The notes beneath the pieces were generated by a model. That model saw only the letters and a program-made list of their open reading frames with translations. It ran no database searches and was not told where the DNA came from. 64,000 bases of DNA from RPQJ01 sp963712815 (GTDB lineage: Bacteria; Pseudomonadota; Gammaproteobacteria; Steroidobacterales; Steroidobacteraceae). Both the position numbers and the translations under genes were made by a program. The stretch spans positions 682,001 through 746,000 of the forward strand of contig CAVQJL010000012.1 of the NCBI GenBank assembly GCA_963712815.1. The letters are read 5' to 3'. Numbering within the stretch: position 1 is the first letter of the stretch; every line of letters begins with the position of its first letter. This document shows, one piece after another, positions 9,985-19,045 of this stretch.

Positions 9985-11424
9985 GTGCCCAAGCTGTCCT
10001 CCCGCCGTCACCTGCTGCTCCTGCCCGCCTTGCTGCTGGCCGTCGCCGCGGTATCGGGCTGCAAGAGTCGTGGCGAGGAAATCGCCGTGCGGGGCTCGCC
10101 GGAGCGCATCTTCAGCGATGCCGTGCGCGACATTGCCGGCGGCAACTACGCGGAAGGCATCCGCAAGCTCGAGTTCCTCGAGGCCCGCTTCCCGTTCAGC
10201 GAGCCCGCCAAGCAGGCCCAGCTCGACCTGATGTACGCCTACTACAAGAACCGCGAGACAGAATCGGCGATCGACCAGGCCGACCAGTTCATCCGCGAGA
10301 ACCCGACGCATCCGCGCGTGGACTACGCCTACTACATCCGCGGCCTGGTGCACTTCGAGGCTGGCGCCAACTGGCTCGAGCGCGTCTTCAAGGCCGACAT
10401 GACCAAGCGGCCGCCGCAGGAAGCGCGCCAGTCGCTGCAGTCCTTCCAGACCCTGGTGCAGAGCTACCCGAAGAGCCCGTACGCGGCCGATTCGCGCCAG
10501 CGCATCGTCTACCTGCGCAACCGCCTCGCCGACTACGAGCTGGCCGTGGCCAAGTACTACATGAAGCGCGGCGCCTACGTCGGCGCGCTCAACCGTGCGC
10601 GCAACCTGATCGAGTCGTACGACGGCGCCCCGGCGGCGCTCGAGGCTCTCAAGATCGGGGAGCGAGCCTATCAACAGCTCGGGATGGACGACCTTGCGGC
10701 GGTGGCCCGGGCCATCCATACGGACAACGCCCGTGCGCCGGATCTCGTCGGCGCACCGGCGGCCGGCACGGTCGGGGCCGCCGGGATGGCGATGTCGCAG
10801 GAGACCGGCGCGGGCGCGCCGCCGCCCGGTCCGCCCGTTCGCGCGGGCCGCTGGGAGGCCCGGGTGGGTGCGGCGCTCGCGAACTCGGCGGACATCGATT
10901 TCGAGGGCGGCACGACGGCCGAGATCGACAGCGGCGTCGGCTTCCTGCTCGGCTTCGGTTACCACTTCAACGACCGGCTCCAGTTCGGCGCGAACTTCGG
11001 CTACGACCAGAAGGACTACGAGGTCGAGGTCGCGGGCGACGACCCGGGCGAGTCCTTCACGAGCAAGGGCAGCCTCGACTCGACCTCGCTCATGCTCGAC
11101 GTGGCCTACAACTTCCTGACCGGGCCATTCACGCCCTATGTAGCCGGCGGAGTCGGCTGGTCCTGGGTGGACACCAACATCGCGAGCGCGCCGCCCGAGA
11201 TCGGCTGCTGGTGGCACCCGTGGTACGGCTACGTCTGCACCAGCTTCCAGGACACGCGGACGGTCTCCGGCCTGGCCTACCAGCTCGGCGTGGGCATGCG
11301 CTACGATTTCAGCGACGTGCTGGCCGCCGACGGCGCCTACACCATGCGTTGGGTGGACTTCGAGAATGCCACCGGTACGCCCTCGTTCGACGGCGTGCAG
11401 CTCAACCTGATCTGGAAGTTCTGA
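9985..11424 (+). CDS. bamD: BamD lipoprotein fused to a C-terminal outer-membrane beta-barrel
   Basis: 479 aa. The GTG start gives a lipoprotein signal peptide ending VSGC (Cys at about 26). Residues 30-265 are BamD: TPR-like repeats with FPFSEPAKQAQLDLMYAYY and HPRVDYAYYIRGL. BamD is the essential periplasmic lipoprotein of the Bam complex. After RAIHTDNARAPDL comes a Gly/Ala/Pro linker (about 268-287), then about 190 residues of alternating barrel strands ending VQLNLIWKF with the terminal aromatic of an outer-membrane protein. Usual BamD is 240-340 aa and has no barrel. The frame is open throughout; no second signal peptide or ribosome site is seen at the junction. Either a real fusion or a barrel gene that lost its start. 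Confidence 0.82.
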   Translation: MPKLSSRRHLLLLPALLLAVAAVSGCKSRGEEIAVRGSPERIFSDAVRDIAGGNYAEGIRKLEFLEARFPFSEPAKQAQLDLMYAYYKNRETESAIDQADQFIRENPTHPRVDYAYYIRGLVHFEAGANWLERVFKADMTKRPPQEARQSLQSFQTLVQSYPKSPYAADSRQRIVYLRNRLADYELAVAKYYMKRGAYVGALNRARNLIESYDGAPAALEALKIGERAYQQLGMDDLAAVARAIHTDNARAPDLVGAPAAGTVGAAGMAMSQETGAGAPPPGPPVRAGRWEARVGAALANSADIDFEGGTTAEIDSGVGFLLGFGYHFNDRLQFGANFGYDQKDYEVEVAGDDPGESFTSKGSLDSTSLMLDVAYNFLTGPFTPYVAGGVGWSWVDTNIASAPPEIGCWWHPWYGYVCTSFQDTRTVSGLAYQLGVGMRYDFSDVLAADGAYTMRWVDFENATGTPSFDGVQLNLIWKF

Positions 11425-11539
11425 ACCGGGCGGGCAGCGGAACCCGGGTTGCCGCAAAGCCAGCGGCATGCCGCAATACCCAGCCGGGTGCCGGCAAGCC
11501 AGAATCCGGCGTCCTCGACGAACTTCCCCGCCGCCGCAC

Positions 11540-14500
11540 GTGAACGCACAACCCTCAGAGCCGTCCGCAGGGCTCCCCGCCAGCGCCCGCCCCGATCTCG
11601 ACGCACCGGCCCGGCTGCGCGAGATCCCCTACAACTACACCTCGTTCTCCGATCGAGAGATCGTGATCCGGCTGCTCGGGGCCGAGGTCTGGAGCCTGCT
11701 CGACCAGCTGCGCAGCGAGCGGCGCACGGGGCGCTCGGCGCGCATGCTCTACGAGGTCCTGGGCGACATCTGGGCGGTGCAGCGCAACCCGTACCTCGAG
11801 CAGGACCTGCTCGACAATCCGGGCCGTCGCACGCTGCTGATCGAGGCGCTACACCACCGGCTGGGCGAAATCGACCGGCGTCGTGATGCCGAAGACGCCG
11901 GCCGTGATGCCAAGGTCGCCCGGCTGCTCGACGCTGCGCGGCTCGCCGTCACGGACTTCGAGCAGTCCTTCGCGACCGTCGATGCGCTGCGCCGCCGGGC
12001 CCGTCGCGAGCTGGGTCGTCACACCCAAGCGGACAACGTCTGCTTCGATGCCTATGCGCGCGTCTCGCACGCGACCGATGCCACCGACTGGCGCGTCGAA
12101 ATACCGTTCGTCGTGCTGACGCCCGACGCGGAAGACGAGATCCCCGGGCTGGTGCGTGCCTGCATCTCGCTGGGCCTCACGATCATTCCACGCGGCGGCG
12201 GCACCGGTTACACCGGCAGCGCCGTGCCGCTGACGCCGACCGCGGCGGTGATCAACACCGAGAAGCTCGACCGCGTCGATGCCGTGGCGGCGACGACACT
12301 CGCGGGCGTCAAGGACCCGGTGCCGGCGCTCTACAGCGAAGCGGGTGCGGTGACGCGCCGCGTCGAGGAAGCGGCCTCGGCCGGCGGCTTCGTATTCGCC
12401 GTGGACCCGACCTCGGCCGACGCGTCCTGCGTCGGCGGCAACATCGCGATGAATGCCGGCGGCAAGAAGGCCGTGCTGTGGGGCACGGCACTCGACAACC
12501 TCGCCTGGTGGCGCATGGTGGACCCGCAGGGCGACTGGCTCGAAGTCACCCGGGTCGGCCACAACCTCGGCAAGATCCACGATGCCGCGACGGCCGTCTT
12601 CGACCTGGTCTGGAAGGACGGTCGCAGCCCGCCCGCCCGCGCGCGCGAGCTGCGCCGGGAGCGGCTCGAGATCGCGGGGCGCCTGTTCCGCAAGGCCGGC
12701 CTCGGCAAGGACGTGACCGACAAGTTCCTCGGCGGCCTGCCGGGCGTGCAGAAGGAAGGCTGCGACGGGATCATCACGTCGGCGCTGTGGATCGTGCACC
12801 GGATGCCCGCGCACATTCGCACGGTGTGCCTGGAGTTTTTCGGCCAGGCTCGCGACGCGATTCCCGCCATCGTGGAGATCCGCGACCACCTCGCCGCCGG
12901 CGAGGCGGCACGCGGCGTGCGCCTCGCCGGCCTGGAGCACCTCGACGAGCGTTACCTGCGCGCCGTCGGCTACGCGACCCGCTCGAAGCGGGGAGCGCTG
13001 CCGAAGATGGTGCTGCTGGGCGACATCGTCGGGGAGGACGAGGCCGCGGTCGCGCAGTACGCGTCGGACACAGTTCGAATCGCCAACGCCCGTGCCGGCG
13101 AGGGCTTCGTGGCGGCCAGCGCCGAGGCCCGCAAGGCCTTCTGGCGCGACCGCAGCCGCACCGCCGCGATCGCGCGGCACACGAACGCGTTCAAGGTCAA
13201 CGAGGACGTCGTGATCCCGCTCGAGCGGCTCGGCGAATACACGGACGCGATCGAGCGCATCAACATCGAGTTCTCGCTCAAGAACAAGCTCGCGCTGCTC
13301 GACGCGCTCGAGGCCTACCTCGCGGGCTCGCCGCGCATCGGCAAGACCGGCGACGCGGACACCGATCGACTGCCGGCCGACGAAGTGCTCGGCGAACGTC
13401 CGCGACTCGCGATCGCGGCCATCGCGTCCGCCCGGCGACGCTGGTCCTGGCTGCTCGAGAACATGGATCGCCCGCTGGCAGGGTCCACGTCCGAACTCGG
13501 CCTGCTGGGCCTCGGCGCACTCGCATCGGAGTTCGCGGGGCGGGTCGCGGCCGATCCTGCGGTGCGCGTCTTCGACCTGCTGCAGGACCGCACGATCCGC
13601 GTGTCCTGGAAGGCCGAGGTGCGCAGCGAGCTGCGGCGCCTGTTCGCAGGAGGCTCGTTCGGGCCGCTGCTCGACGACCTCGGTGCCGTCCAGCAGAAGG
13701 TGCTGCGCAGCCGCGTGTTCGTCGCGCTGCACATGCACGCCGGGGACGGCAACGTGCACACCAACATCCCGGTCAACTCCGACGACTACGGGATGCTTCA
13801 GGAGGCGAACCTCGCGGTGGCACGCATCATGAAGGTGGCGCGCGAGCTCGACGGCGTGATCTCCGGCGAACACGGCATCGGTCTCACCAAGCTCGAGTTC
13901 CTCACGGACGCCGAGATGAGCGGGTTCCGCGCCTACAAGGCGCGCATCGACCCGGACGGCCGTTTCAACAAGGGCAAGCTGCTGCCCTGCGCCGACCTGC
14001 GCTCAGCCTACACGCCGAGCTTCAACCTGCTCGGCCACGAGTCGCTGATCATGCAACAGTCCGACATCGCGTCGATCTCGGATGCGATCAAGGACTGCCT
14101 GCGCTGCGGCAAGTGCAAGCCCGTCTGCTCGACCCACGTGCCGCGCGCGAACCTGCTCTACTCGCCGCGCAACAAGATCCTCGCGACCTCGCTTCTGATC
14201 GAGGCGTTCCTGTACGAGGAGCAGACGCGGCGCGGCGTCTCGATCCAGCACTGGGATGCGTTCTCCGACGTCGCCGACCACTGCACCGTCTGCCACAAGT
14301 GCGAGACGCCCTGCCCCGTGGACATCGACTTCGGCGACGTTTCGATGGCGATGCGCGACCTGCTGCGACGGATGGGCAGGCAGCGCTTCAACCCGGGCAA
14401 GGCCGCCTCGATGCTGTTCCTGAACACGACCAGTCCCGACACGATCAAGGCGACGCGCAAGCTGATGATCGACTGGGGCTACAAGGCCCAGCGGCTCGGC

Positions 14501-15511
14501 CACCGGACCCTCGGCGTGCTCGGCAAAGCGCAGACCAGGCGCCCGCCCGCGACGACCGGCGGCCGCCCGCCGCTGCGCGAGCAGGTCATCCACTTCGTCA
14601 ACAAGAAGATGCCGGGCAACCTGCCGAAGCGCACCGCCCGCGCGCTGCTCGACATCGAGGACCGCAACTACGTCCCGGTGATCCGCGATCCGGTGCGCAC
14701 CACGAGCGAGTCGGAGGCAGTCTTCTACTTTCCCGGCTGCGGCTCCGAGCGGCTGTTCTCGCAGGTCGGGCTCGCGACCCAGGCGATGCTGTGGCACGCG
14801 GGCGTGCAGACGGTGCTGCCCCCGGGATACCTGTGCTGCGGCTATCCGCAGCGCGGATCGGGGCAGTTCGACCAGGCCGGGAAGATCATCACCGACAACC
14901 GCGTGCTGTTCCACCGCGTGGCGAATACCCTCAACTACCTCGACATCCGCACGGTCGTGGTGAGCTGCGGCACCTGCTACGACCAGCTGCAGGACTACCG
15001 CTTCGAGGAGATCTTTCCAGGCAGTCGCATCATGGACATCCACGAGTTCCTGTTCGAGAAGGGCGTGCGGCTCGAGGGCGTGACGGGCGTGCGCTACATG
15101 TACCACGACCCCTGCCACTCGCCGATGAAGACCCACGATCCGCTGACGGTCGTCAATGCGCTCATAAACTCGGACGCCAACGGGCGGATCGCGCGCAACG
15201 AGCGCTGCTGCGGCGAATCGGGCACTTTTGCGGTGTCGCGCCCCGACATCGCCACGCAGGTACGCTTCCGCAAGCAGCAGGAGATGGAGAAGGGTGCGGC
15301 GCGGCTGCGCGAGGACGGCTTCACGGGCGAGGTCCGGATCCTGACCTCGTGTCCGTCCTGCCTGCAGGGACTCAGCCGCTACGACGACGACTCGGGCACC
15401 GGCGCCGACTACGTCGTCATCGAGATGGCACGCCACCGGCTCGGACCGGACTGGCTCGCCGACTACGTCCGCCGCGCGAACGACGGCGGCATCGAGCGCG
15501 TGCTGCTATGA
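11540..15511 (+). CDS. Giant FAD-linked oxidoreductase with 4Fe-4S and CCG domains (DUF3683)
   Basis: 1323 aa. Order: N-terminal DUF3683 region; a PCMH-type FAD-binding domain from about 185 (IPRGGGTGYTGSAVPL); an FAD-oxidase C-domain with HMHAGDGNVHTNIPV near 735; two 4Fe-4S clusters (CLRCGKCKPVC near 852, CTVCHKCETPC near 914); and two CCG domains (FPGCGSE...CCGYP near 1063 and DPCHSP...CCGESG near 1188). This is the GlcD plus GlcF/HdrD architecture on one chain, so it probably oxidises a 2-hydroxy acid such as D-lactate and passes electrons to the respiratory chain; the substrate is not proven. Start GTG at 11540 was chosen because the upstream Met gives a Pro/Arg-rich, unlikely N-terminus. 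Confidence 0.88.
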   Translation: MNAQPSEPSAGLPASARPDLDAPARLREIPYNYTSFSDREIVIRLLGAEVWSLLDQLRSERRTGRSARMLYEVLGDIWAVQRNPYLEQDLLDNPGRRTLLIEALHHRLGEIDRRRDAEDAGRDAKVARLLDAARLAVTDFEQSFATVDALRRRARRELGRHTQADNVCFDAYARVSHATDATDWRVEIPFVVLTPDAEDEIPGLVRACISLGLTIIPRGGGTGYTGSAVPLTPTAAVINTEKLDRVDAVAATTLAGVKDPVPALYSEAGAVTRRVEEAASAGGFVFAVDPTSADASCVGGNIAMNAGGKKAVLWGTALDNLAWWRMVDPQGDWLEVTRVGHNLGKIHDAATAVFDLVWKDGRSPPARARELRRERLEIAGRLFRKAGLGKDVTDKFLGGLPGVQKEGCDGIITSALWIVHRMPAHIRTVCLEFFGQARDAIPAIVEIRDHLAAGEAARGVRLAGLEHLDERYLRAVGYATRSKRGALPKMVLLGDIVGEDEAAVAQYASDTVRIANARAGEGFVAASAEARKAFWRDRSRTAAIARHTNAFKVNEDVVIPLERLGEYTDAIERINIEFSLKNKLALLDALEAYLAGSPRIGKTGDADTDRLPADEVLGERPRLAIAAIASARRRWSWLLENMDRPLAGSTSELGLLGLGALASEFAGRVAADPAVRVFDLLQDRTIRVSWKAEVRSELRRLFAGGSFGPLLDDLGAVQQKVLRSRVFVALHMHAGDGNVHTNIPVNSDDYGMLQEANLAVARIMKVARELDGVISGEHGIGLTKLEFLTDAEMSGFRAYKARIDPDGRFNKGKLLPCADLRSAYTPSFNLLGHESLIMQQSDIASISDAIKDCLRCGKCKPVCSTHVPRANLLYSPRNKILATSLLIEAFLYEEQTRRGVSIQHWDAFSDVADHCTVCHKCETPCPVDIDFGDVSMAMRDLLRRMGRQRFNPGKAASMLFLNTTSPDTIKATRKLMIDWGYKAQRLGHRTLGVLGKAQTRRPPATTGGRPPLREQVIHFVNKKMPGNLPKRTARALLDIEDRNYVPVIRDPVRTTSESEAVFYFPGCGSERLFSQVGLATQAMLWHAGVQTVLPPGYLCCGYPQRGSGQFDQAGKIITDNRVLFHRVANTLNYLDIRTVVVSCGTCYDQLQDYRFEEIFPGSRIMDIHEFLFEKGVRLEGVTGVRYMYHDPCHSPMKTHDPLTVVNALINSDANGRIARNERCCGESGTFAVSRPDIATQVRFRKQQEMEKGAARLREDGFTGEVRILTSCPSCLQGLSRYDDDSGTGADYVVIEMARHRLGPDWLADYVRRANDGGIERVLL

Positions 15512-15532
15512 CGCTGCGCCGCGCCGCGAGCC

Positions 15533-16177
15533 TCAGAACCTGAGCGTGAGCCCGAGCTGCGCCTCGCCCTGGAAATAGGTGCTGCCGGACGACCGGACCA
15601 GGCAGCCCGATTCCTCGCCGCCGCTCACGCAGAAGAACTGGCTGTCCGAGTCGATGAAGCTCAGGTAGCCGCGCAGGCCGAGCGTCGCGGCGAGGTTGTC
15701 GCTGAAGGGAAGGCGCAGGCCGCCGCCGAGGCTCATGGAGAACTTGGTCTCGGACCCGTAGCCGCCGTCGGCGCTGAAGCGCGTGGCCCCCGCCGTGAGC
15801 GACAGGTAGGGCACCATCCACTGCTCGTCCGCGAACAGCAGCGTGCCGCCGAAATGGTAGTAGTCGGTCTGGACGTCCACCCGCGAGAGCGTCGGGTCGG
15901 AACTGTCCATGCTCGTGCTCTGCGTGGAGTACAGCAGCTCGTAGAACGAGCTGCCGTCGCGGTACAGGCCGAGGTCGATGCCCCAGCTGCTGCCGTCGTC
16001 GAGATCCACGTCGCGGGCCGGGCTGCTCGCGGTCTCCGGCTGCTCGAAGCTGCCGCCCATGCGGTATCCGACGAACGGCGTGACCTCGAAGCGCGGCCCG
16101 GCGGCGTGCGCAGTGGTCGGAACCCCGCACACGGCGGCCGACGCGAGCAGCAACGAGGCGAGTGAGAAGTAGCGCAT
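15533..16177 (-). CDS. Outer-membrane beta-barrel protein
   Basis: 214 aa. A clear signal peptide ends ...TTAHA|AG (start MRYFSLASLLLASAAVCG). The mature part has alternating amphipathic strands (FEVTPFVGYRMGG, WGIDLGLYRDG, TDYYHFGGTLLF) and finishes LGLTLRF with the terminal Phe recognised by the Bam machinery. The size fits an 8-stranded barrel. A Cys pair (FFCVSGGEESGC) lies in a late loop. An upstream in-frame Met at 16255 was rejected because it would put 26 residues before the signal peptide. Function unknown. Convergent with the oxidoreductase gene. Confidence 0.8.
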   Translation of the reverse strand: MRYFSLASLLLASAAVCGVPTTAHAAGPRFEVTPFVGYRMGGSFEQPETASSPARDVDLDDGSSWGIDLGLYRDGSSFYELLYSTQSTSMDSSDPTLSRVDVQTDYYHFGGTLLFADEQWMVPYLSLTAGATRFSADGGYGSETKFSMSLGGGLRLPFSDNLAATLGLRGYLSFIDSDSQFFCVSGGEESGCLVRSSGSTYFQGEAQLGLTLRF

Positions 16178-16320
16178 GACGTTCCTTGCTTGACGGGAGG
16201 ACGCACCGGGACTGCGACAGCCGGCCGGCGCGTCGCGAATTGTAGGCGAATGCATCGTCCGCGTTGCGGCCGGTGGCCGCTGCTAAACTGTCGGCGGACA
16301 CCGACCGAACCGGGACCAAC

Positions 16321-16581
16321 ATGACCGACCTGCAGCACACCTTGCGCGACCTCCATGCGGAACTCGGCAGCGCCGACCGGCTGGGCCCGGAGGACCGCGC
16401 CCTGCTCGAGACCGTGCTCGCGGACATCCGCCGCGTCCTCGAGGCCCCCGATTCGGCCCCCGCATCCGCCGAGCACGGCGATGCCCTGGAAGGGGCCGCC
16501 GTGCGGCTCGAGGCCGGGCACCCCGGGCTCGCGGGCGCGATTCGCGCCGTACTCGATGCAATCGGCAAGGCCGGCATCTGA
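16321..16581 (+). CDS. DUF4404 family small protein
   Basis: 86 aa, cytoplasmic, mostly helical: MTDLQHTLRDLHAELGSADRL, then DRALLETVLADIRRVLE. The pattern of a helical hairpin, an acidic linker and a closing VRLEAGHPGLAGAIRAVLDAIGKAGI matches DUF4404, a family of unknown role. The Met at 16321 was preferred over one 19 codons upstream because it matches the family start. Confidence 0.7.
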   Translation: MTDLQHTLRDLHAELGSADRLGPEDRALLETVLADIRRVLEAPDSAPASAEHGDALEGAAVRLEAGHPGLAGAIRAVLDAIGKAGI

Positions 16582-16622
16582 AAGTCGCGGCAAGTGATTG
16601 ATTCAATTAAACCATCGAGCAT

Positions 16623-16928
16623 ATGACGATGAGCGAACAAGCCCATCCGTTCGACGAGGCCTTTGGCCAGGCGATCGATCTCGGCAACGAGATCGCCGAC
16701 AACGACGAGAAGGCCGACCTGTGGGACATAGCCGACGGCCTGCTCGCCGGCGCAGTGCAGTACTGGCTGTACTCCAGGCAGCCCTGCGGCGAACCCGGCT
16801 GCGAGGAGTGCCTGCCCATCAGCACCTCCGAGGGCCGCACGGCCGAGCTGCGGCGGCTGATCGAGCAGTTTTCCGCGGAGAGCCAGTACTTCCACACCCC
16901 GACCGACGCCAACGCGGGCCGCGCGTGA
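16623..16928 (+). CDS. Small acidic protein with a Cys cluster, unknown function
   Basis: 101 aa (99 if the second ATG at 16629 is used). Two acidic helices (EAFGQAIDLGNEIADNDEKADLWDIADGLLAGAVQYWLY) are followed by a Cys cluster CGEPGCEEC at about 54-62 that could bind a metal. I do not recognise the family. No ribosome binding site is evident. Its stop overlaps the GTG of the next gene (GTGA), so it is translationally coupled to the secreted VOC protein. Confidence 0.6.
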   Translation: MTMSEQAHPFDEAFGQAIDLGNEIADNDEKADLWDIADGLLAGAVQYWLYSRQPCGEPGCEECLPISTSEGRTAELRRLIEQFSAESQYFHTPTDANAGRA

Positions 16929-17524
16929 GGCGACCCGCAGCGCCAGGCGTCGCGCGGGTCCTGGCGCTCGCGGCGGCCGTGATCGTGCCCGGCCATGTCG
17001 CGGCCGCGCCCGTGCCCGAAGCGGAACACGGGCCGGTCGACGTGCGGCGCACGACCCTGGTCGTCCGTGACGTGGACCGGGCCCTTGCCTTCTACCGCGA
17101 CGCCCTGGGGCTCAAGGTCGTCTACGACCAGGTGATCACGCGCCCGCCCCGCGAGGGCGACGCGCCGGACGCCGAGCGCAGGATGCGTCTCGCGCTGCTG
17201 CGGGCCAACGACGACTTCGTGGGGGTCATCGGCCTGCTCGAGTACACCTCGCCCCGGCTGCCCGAGCCGCCCGACGAGGCGGAGCGCCCCGGGATCGGCG
17301 ACGTGATCCTGGTGATCAACGCGGCGGACCTCGATGCGCGGTTCGAGCGCGTGCGAGCCACGCCCGGCGTACGCGTTGCGACCGAACCGTATCTCACCAG
17401 TTACCCCGCACCGGACGGCAAGGGCAGCATCGCGGTGCGATTCAGCGCGGTCTGGGATCCCGACGGCTATTTCGTCGAGCTGAACCAGTTGCTCGGTGCG
17501 GCCGCGGGCACGGAAGGGCGCTGA
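16925..17524 (+). CDS. VOC (glyoxalase-fold) protein with signal peptide
   Basis: 199 aa. After an N-terminal hydrophobic signal (RVLALAAAVIVPGHVAAA) come VOC repeats: RRTTLVVRDVDRALAFYRDALGLKVVYD and, at the end, FSAVWDPDGYFVELNQLL. The last Glu fits the metal-ligand position of the fold. Most VOC proteins are cytoplasmic, so an exported member is unusual. The GTG start at 16925 overlaps the stop of the small gene before it and gives exactly the signal peptide. Reaction unknown. Confidence 0.78.
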   Translation: MRRPAAPGVARVLALAAAVIVPGHVAAAPVPEAEHGPVDVRRTTLVVRDVDRALAFYRDALGLKVVYDQVITRPPREGDAPDAERRMRLALLRANDDFVGVIGLLEYTSPRLPEPPDEAERPGIGDVILVINAADLDARFERVRATPGVRVATEPYLTSYPAPDGKGSIAVRFSAVWDPDGYFVELNQLLGAAAGTEGR

Positions 17525-17634
17525 CCGAAGCGGCCCGTCGCGCAGCGAAACTGCGCAAGCACGACAGCAATGCGAGGTGTCGCGCCGGCCGGCGCAGCGC
17601 ATGCTCGATCCACTGCCGACAGGGAGGGTCGATC

Positions 17635-18210
17635 ATGCTGCTCCACTACCTCGACGCCCGCCCGGTGATGGGACCGTCCGGCCACGCGGTCTCGCGCACC
17701 GATCCCATCCGCTGGACCTCGCCGCTGCGCGCGCTTCGCGTGCTCGCACTGATCCTGGCGATCGAACCGGGCGGCGAGTCCGCGGCGGCCGCATTCCCGC
17801 CCGACACGCCCTTTGCCAGCAGCGACCAGTCCGTTGCCGAGCCGACGCCGCCCGCCGAGCCCGGGCGGCGGCGCCCAGTGTTCGTCTGCCGGGACGGCGG
17901 CGTGCCGGTGTTCTCGGACCGCCCCTGCGGGTCCGCCCTCGGACCGCGCACGCTGGCGGTCGACGCGCCGGCACCGGGTGCCGTGCCGAGCACCGTGGCG
18001 CCCAAGCCGCGCGCAAGCACGCGCCCCCGGCCGCAGCCCGCCGGGCGGAGCGGGCCCGGCCGCGCGGCCGAAACGCGCTGCAGCACCCTGCAGCGGCAAC
18101 TCGATGAACTCGACGACCGCATGCGCGCGGGCTACACGTCGCGCGAGGCGGCGAAGTTGTGGAATCGCTGGCGTGAACTCAAGGGCCGGCTGCGGACCGA
18201 GCGATGTTGA
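17635..18210 (+). CDS. DUF4124-like envelope protein
   Basis: 191 aa. A hydrophobic stretch (about 31-44, LRALRVLALILAI) follows a long basic N-region and may be a signal or anchor. The short VFVCRDGGVPVFSDRPCG (about 81-98) resembles the core of DUF4124, where two Cys bracket a G-x-x-x-F-S-D-x-P-C turn. It ends in a charged coiled segment (LQRQLDELDDRMRAGYTS). Ribosome site GGGAGG lies 7 nt before the ATG. Role unknown; DUF4124 proteins are usually periplasmic. Confidence 0.62.
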   Translation: MLLHYLDARPVMGPSGHAVSRTDPIRWTSPLRALRVLALILAIEPGGESAAAAFPPDTPFASSDQSVAEPTPPAEPGRRRPVFVCRDGGVPVFSDRPCGSALGPRTLAVDAPAPGAVPSTVAPKPRASTRPRPQPAGRSGPGRAAETRCSTLQRQLDELDDRMRAGYTSREAAKLWNRWRELKGRLRTERC

Positions 18211-18271
18211 ACGGTCTCGATCGGGCGCGCTCGGCTAGAATTCCGCGTCGCTCGCGAATCCGGAGTCCCGC

Positions 18272-19030
18272 ATGCATCGCCCCGCTTCCTCGCTCACGCA
18301 TGCCTCGCTGCTCGTCGCTGCACTGGCCACGCTGGCCGGCTGCAAGCCTGCCGGCAACGAGGCCGCCGCCCCCGTCGTCGCCGAGCCACCGGCCACCACC
18401 GACTCGGTCAGCGGAACGCCGGCCCCGGCCGCGCCTTCGGACGATGCGCCACCCGAGGGCGTGCTGCGCGTCTATGTGTGGGAGTGCGACGGCGGGCTCA
18501 GGCTGCGCGTGAAGAACCTGTTCCGCGAGAACGCGATCACGCTCGAGATGCACCAGGGACCGCGCAAGCTGCCGCAGGTGGTGAGCGCCTCGGGGGCCAG
18601 GTACTCCGACGGCTCGATCACTTTCTGGACCAAGGGCAGCACCGCCACCTTCGAGCGTGCCGGCAGTGAGCCGGTCGAGTGCCGCGAGCTGCGGGCCCTT
18701 TCGCTGGTGGCCGACGCCCGCGAGCGCGGCGTGCGCTTCCGCGGCACCGGCAACGAACCCGGCTGGATGGTGGAAATCGGCCCTGGCACGCGCCTGACCT
18801 ACGTGACCATGTACGGCGAGGAGCGCCACGAGTTCGCGAAGGTCACCGAGCGCGACGGCGAGCAGACCGGCGTGCGCGTCTTCATCGCGGACACGGACAA
18901 GGAGCCGTTGAAGGTCACGGTGACGAGGGAGACCTGCCTCGACGACATGTCGGGCGATGAATTCGGCCACCGCATGGTCATCGAATGGGCCGGGGAGACA
19001 CGCCGCGGCTGCGCCACGGCCTTGCAGTAG
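18272..19030 (+). CDS. Lipoprotein with MliC lysozyme-inhibitor-like domain
   Basis: 252 aa. The signal ends TLAGC (lipobox; Cys at about 24). After a Pro/Ala linker, residues 65-140 look like MliC, the C-type lysozyme inhibitor: CDGGLRLRVKN...ARYSDGSITFWTKGSTATFE. A second domain, about 150-252, begins FRGTGNEPGWMVEI and resembles the C-terminal half of COG3650-type envelope proteins. It is probably an outer-membrane lipoprotein facing the periplasm. Both assignments are by recognition of short motifs, and inhibition of lysozyme is inferred from the family only. Confidence 0.72.
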   Translation: MHRPASSLTHASLLVAALATLAGCKPAGNEAAAPVVAEPPATTDSVSGTPAPAAPSDDAPPEGVLRVYVWECDGGLRLRVKNLFRENAITLEMHQGPRKLPQVVSASGARYSDGSITFWTKGSTATFERAGSEPVECRELRALSLVADARERGVRFRGTGNEPGWMVEIGPGTRLTYVTMYGEERHEFAKVTERDGEQTGVRVFIADTDKEPLKVTVTRETCLDDMSGDEFGHRMVIEWAGETRRGCATALQ

Positions 19031-19045
19031 CGCAGCGGCTCCGGT

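Noticed and set aside
17540..17556. Small hairpin GCGCAG-CGAAA-CTGCGC after the VOC gene as a terminator
   Set aside because: Stem of 6 bp only and no T-run.
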